From positions 1-11,879 of the forward strand of contig JAUYJY010000028.1 in assembly GCA_030699205.1 (NCBI GenBank): DNA of 11,879 bases, given 5' to 3'. This document shows positions 11,742 to 11,879 of the stretch, piece by piece. Within the stretch, counting starts at the first letter, position 1, and each line of letters opens with the position of its first letter. Source of the stretch: Candidatus Pacearchaeota archaeon. GTDB lineage: Archaea; Nanobdellota; Nanobdellia; Pacearchaeales; GW2011-AR1. A program made the position numbers and the translations under genes. The notes under the pieces are model-generated. The model made no database searches, was not told the DNA's origin, and saw only the letters and a program-made list of their open reading frames with translations.

Positions 11742-11879
11742 CAAGTAGGATGACTGAAGGGCTTTTTCGTGGGAAAAAAGTTCCTCCAATAGTCCACTCC
11801 TACTTGTTTATTTTCACTTGAAAAAGTGATATCTAACCTCTTTTTGATTCCCTGTCCTTAAGGCACTCTGGGCAGGGAG
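11742..11879 (+). other. Hairpin-rich segment, possible structured RNA
   Basis: Three stems lie in 138 bases and run to the window edge. Stem 1 pairs 11742-11750 with 11798-11806 (CAAGTAGGA / TCCTACTTG), then 11752-11755 with 11791-11794, then CTTTTTC (11762-11768) with GAAAAAAG. Stem 2 is TCACTT-GAAA-AAGTGA (11814-11829), closed by a GNRA-type tetraloop. Stem 3 pairs 11850-11857 with 11870-11877 with one G-U. T-rich sequence follows stem 1 (TTGTTTATTTT), so stem 1 could instead be a terminator of the secreted-protein gene. No ORF is seen. I cannot assign an RNA family; strand is uncertain and the element may continue beyond the window. Confidence 0.45.

Noticed and set aside
11742..11806. 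5' part of RNase P RNA, because of the AAGTTCC-like word after a hairpin
   Set aside because: The outer stem closes locally within 65 nt, unlike the P1 helix, and the conserved GAGGAAGU core is not present in full.
1..11879. tRNA or rRNA genes
   Set aside because: No T-loop consensus (GGTTCGAATCC type) paired with an acceptor stem and no rRNA-like block was seen on either strand.

Overview
The window looks like a stretch of an AT-rich archaeal genome, most likely from a small-genome DPANN-type lineage; I cannot name the species. The archaeal signs are eukaryote-like ribosomal proteins (eS19, eL39, eL31), the Cbf5-type pseudouridine synthase, the archaeal tRNA methyltransferase TrmY, a membrane-anchored winged-helix regulator of the COG2512 type, a histone-fold protein, and TATA-type promoters about 24-32 nt upstream of start codons. 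Class II (not class I) lysyl-tRNA synthetase, short proteins and tight packing fit DPANN. That placement is inference.

Layout. 1-140 is a structured repeat that reappears at the right (8605-8880), with a fragment inverted at 6241-6288. 157-1028 is a two-gene overlapping unit (stand-alone NFACT-R protein plus a YhbY/CRM RNA-binding protein). 1215-2485 is a ribosomal protein operon (eS19-eL39-eL31), preceded by two similar inverted repeats; eL31 carries a long charged tail. On the minus strand, 5078-2596 reads lysS, then a 55-codon histone-fold gene starting 1 nt after the lysS stop, then a membrane-bound regulator. 5079-5642 is a gene-poor gap with a nested inverted repeat. 5643-5822 encodes a 59-residue extremely acidic protein with a strong TATA box and Shine-Dalgarno site. 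5916-6191 (-) is an acylphosphatase-fold protein lacking the catalytic residues. 6519-8569 (-) holds a DUF362 protein, TrmY and 3-methyladenine DNA glycosylase I, bracketed by 48-bp inverted repeats. 8920-9510 is a DedA/VTT membrane protein whose stop overlaps that of cbf5 (9507-10382, -). 10576-11727 is a secreted protein with an internal tandem duplication, and 11742-11879 is a hairpin-rich segment that may be a structured RNA.

How it fits together. Most genes serve translation: ribosome parts, ribosome-associated RNA-binding proteins, Lys-tRNA charging, and modification of the tRNA T-loop (Cbf5 class for position 55, TrmY for position 54). Chromatin/DNA genes (histone fold, Tag) and envelope genes (regulator, VTT protein, secreted protein) are interspersed. 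Nothing resembles a classical defence island, CRISPR array or transposase. The less expected items are the two short genes (histone fold, acidic protein), the repeat family that carries a TATA-like box and points at downstream genes, and the terminal structured segment.
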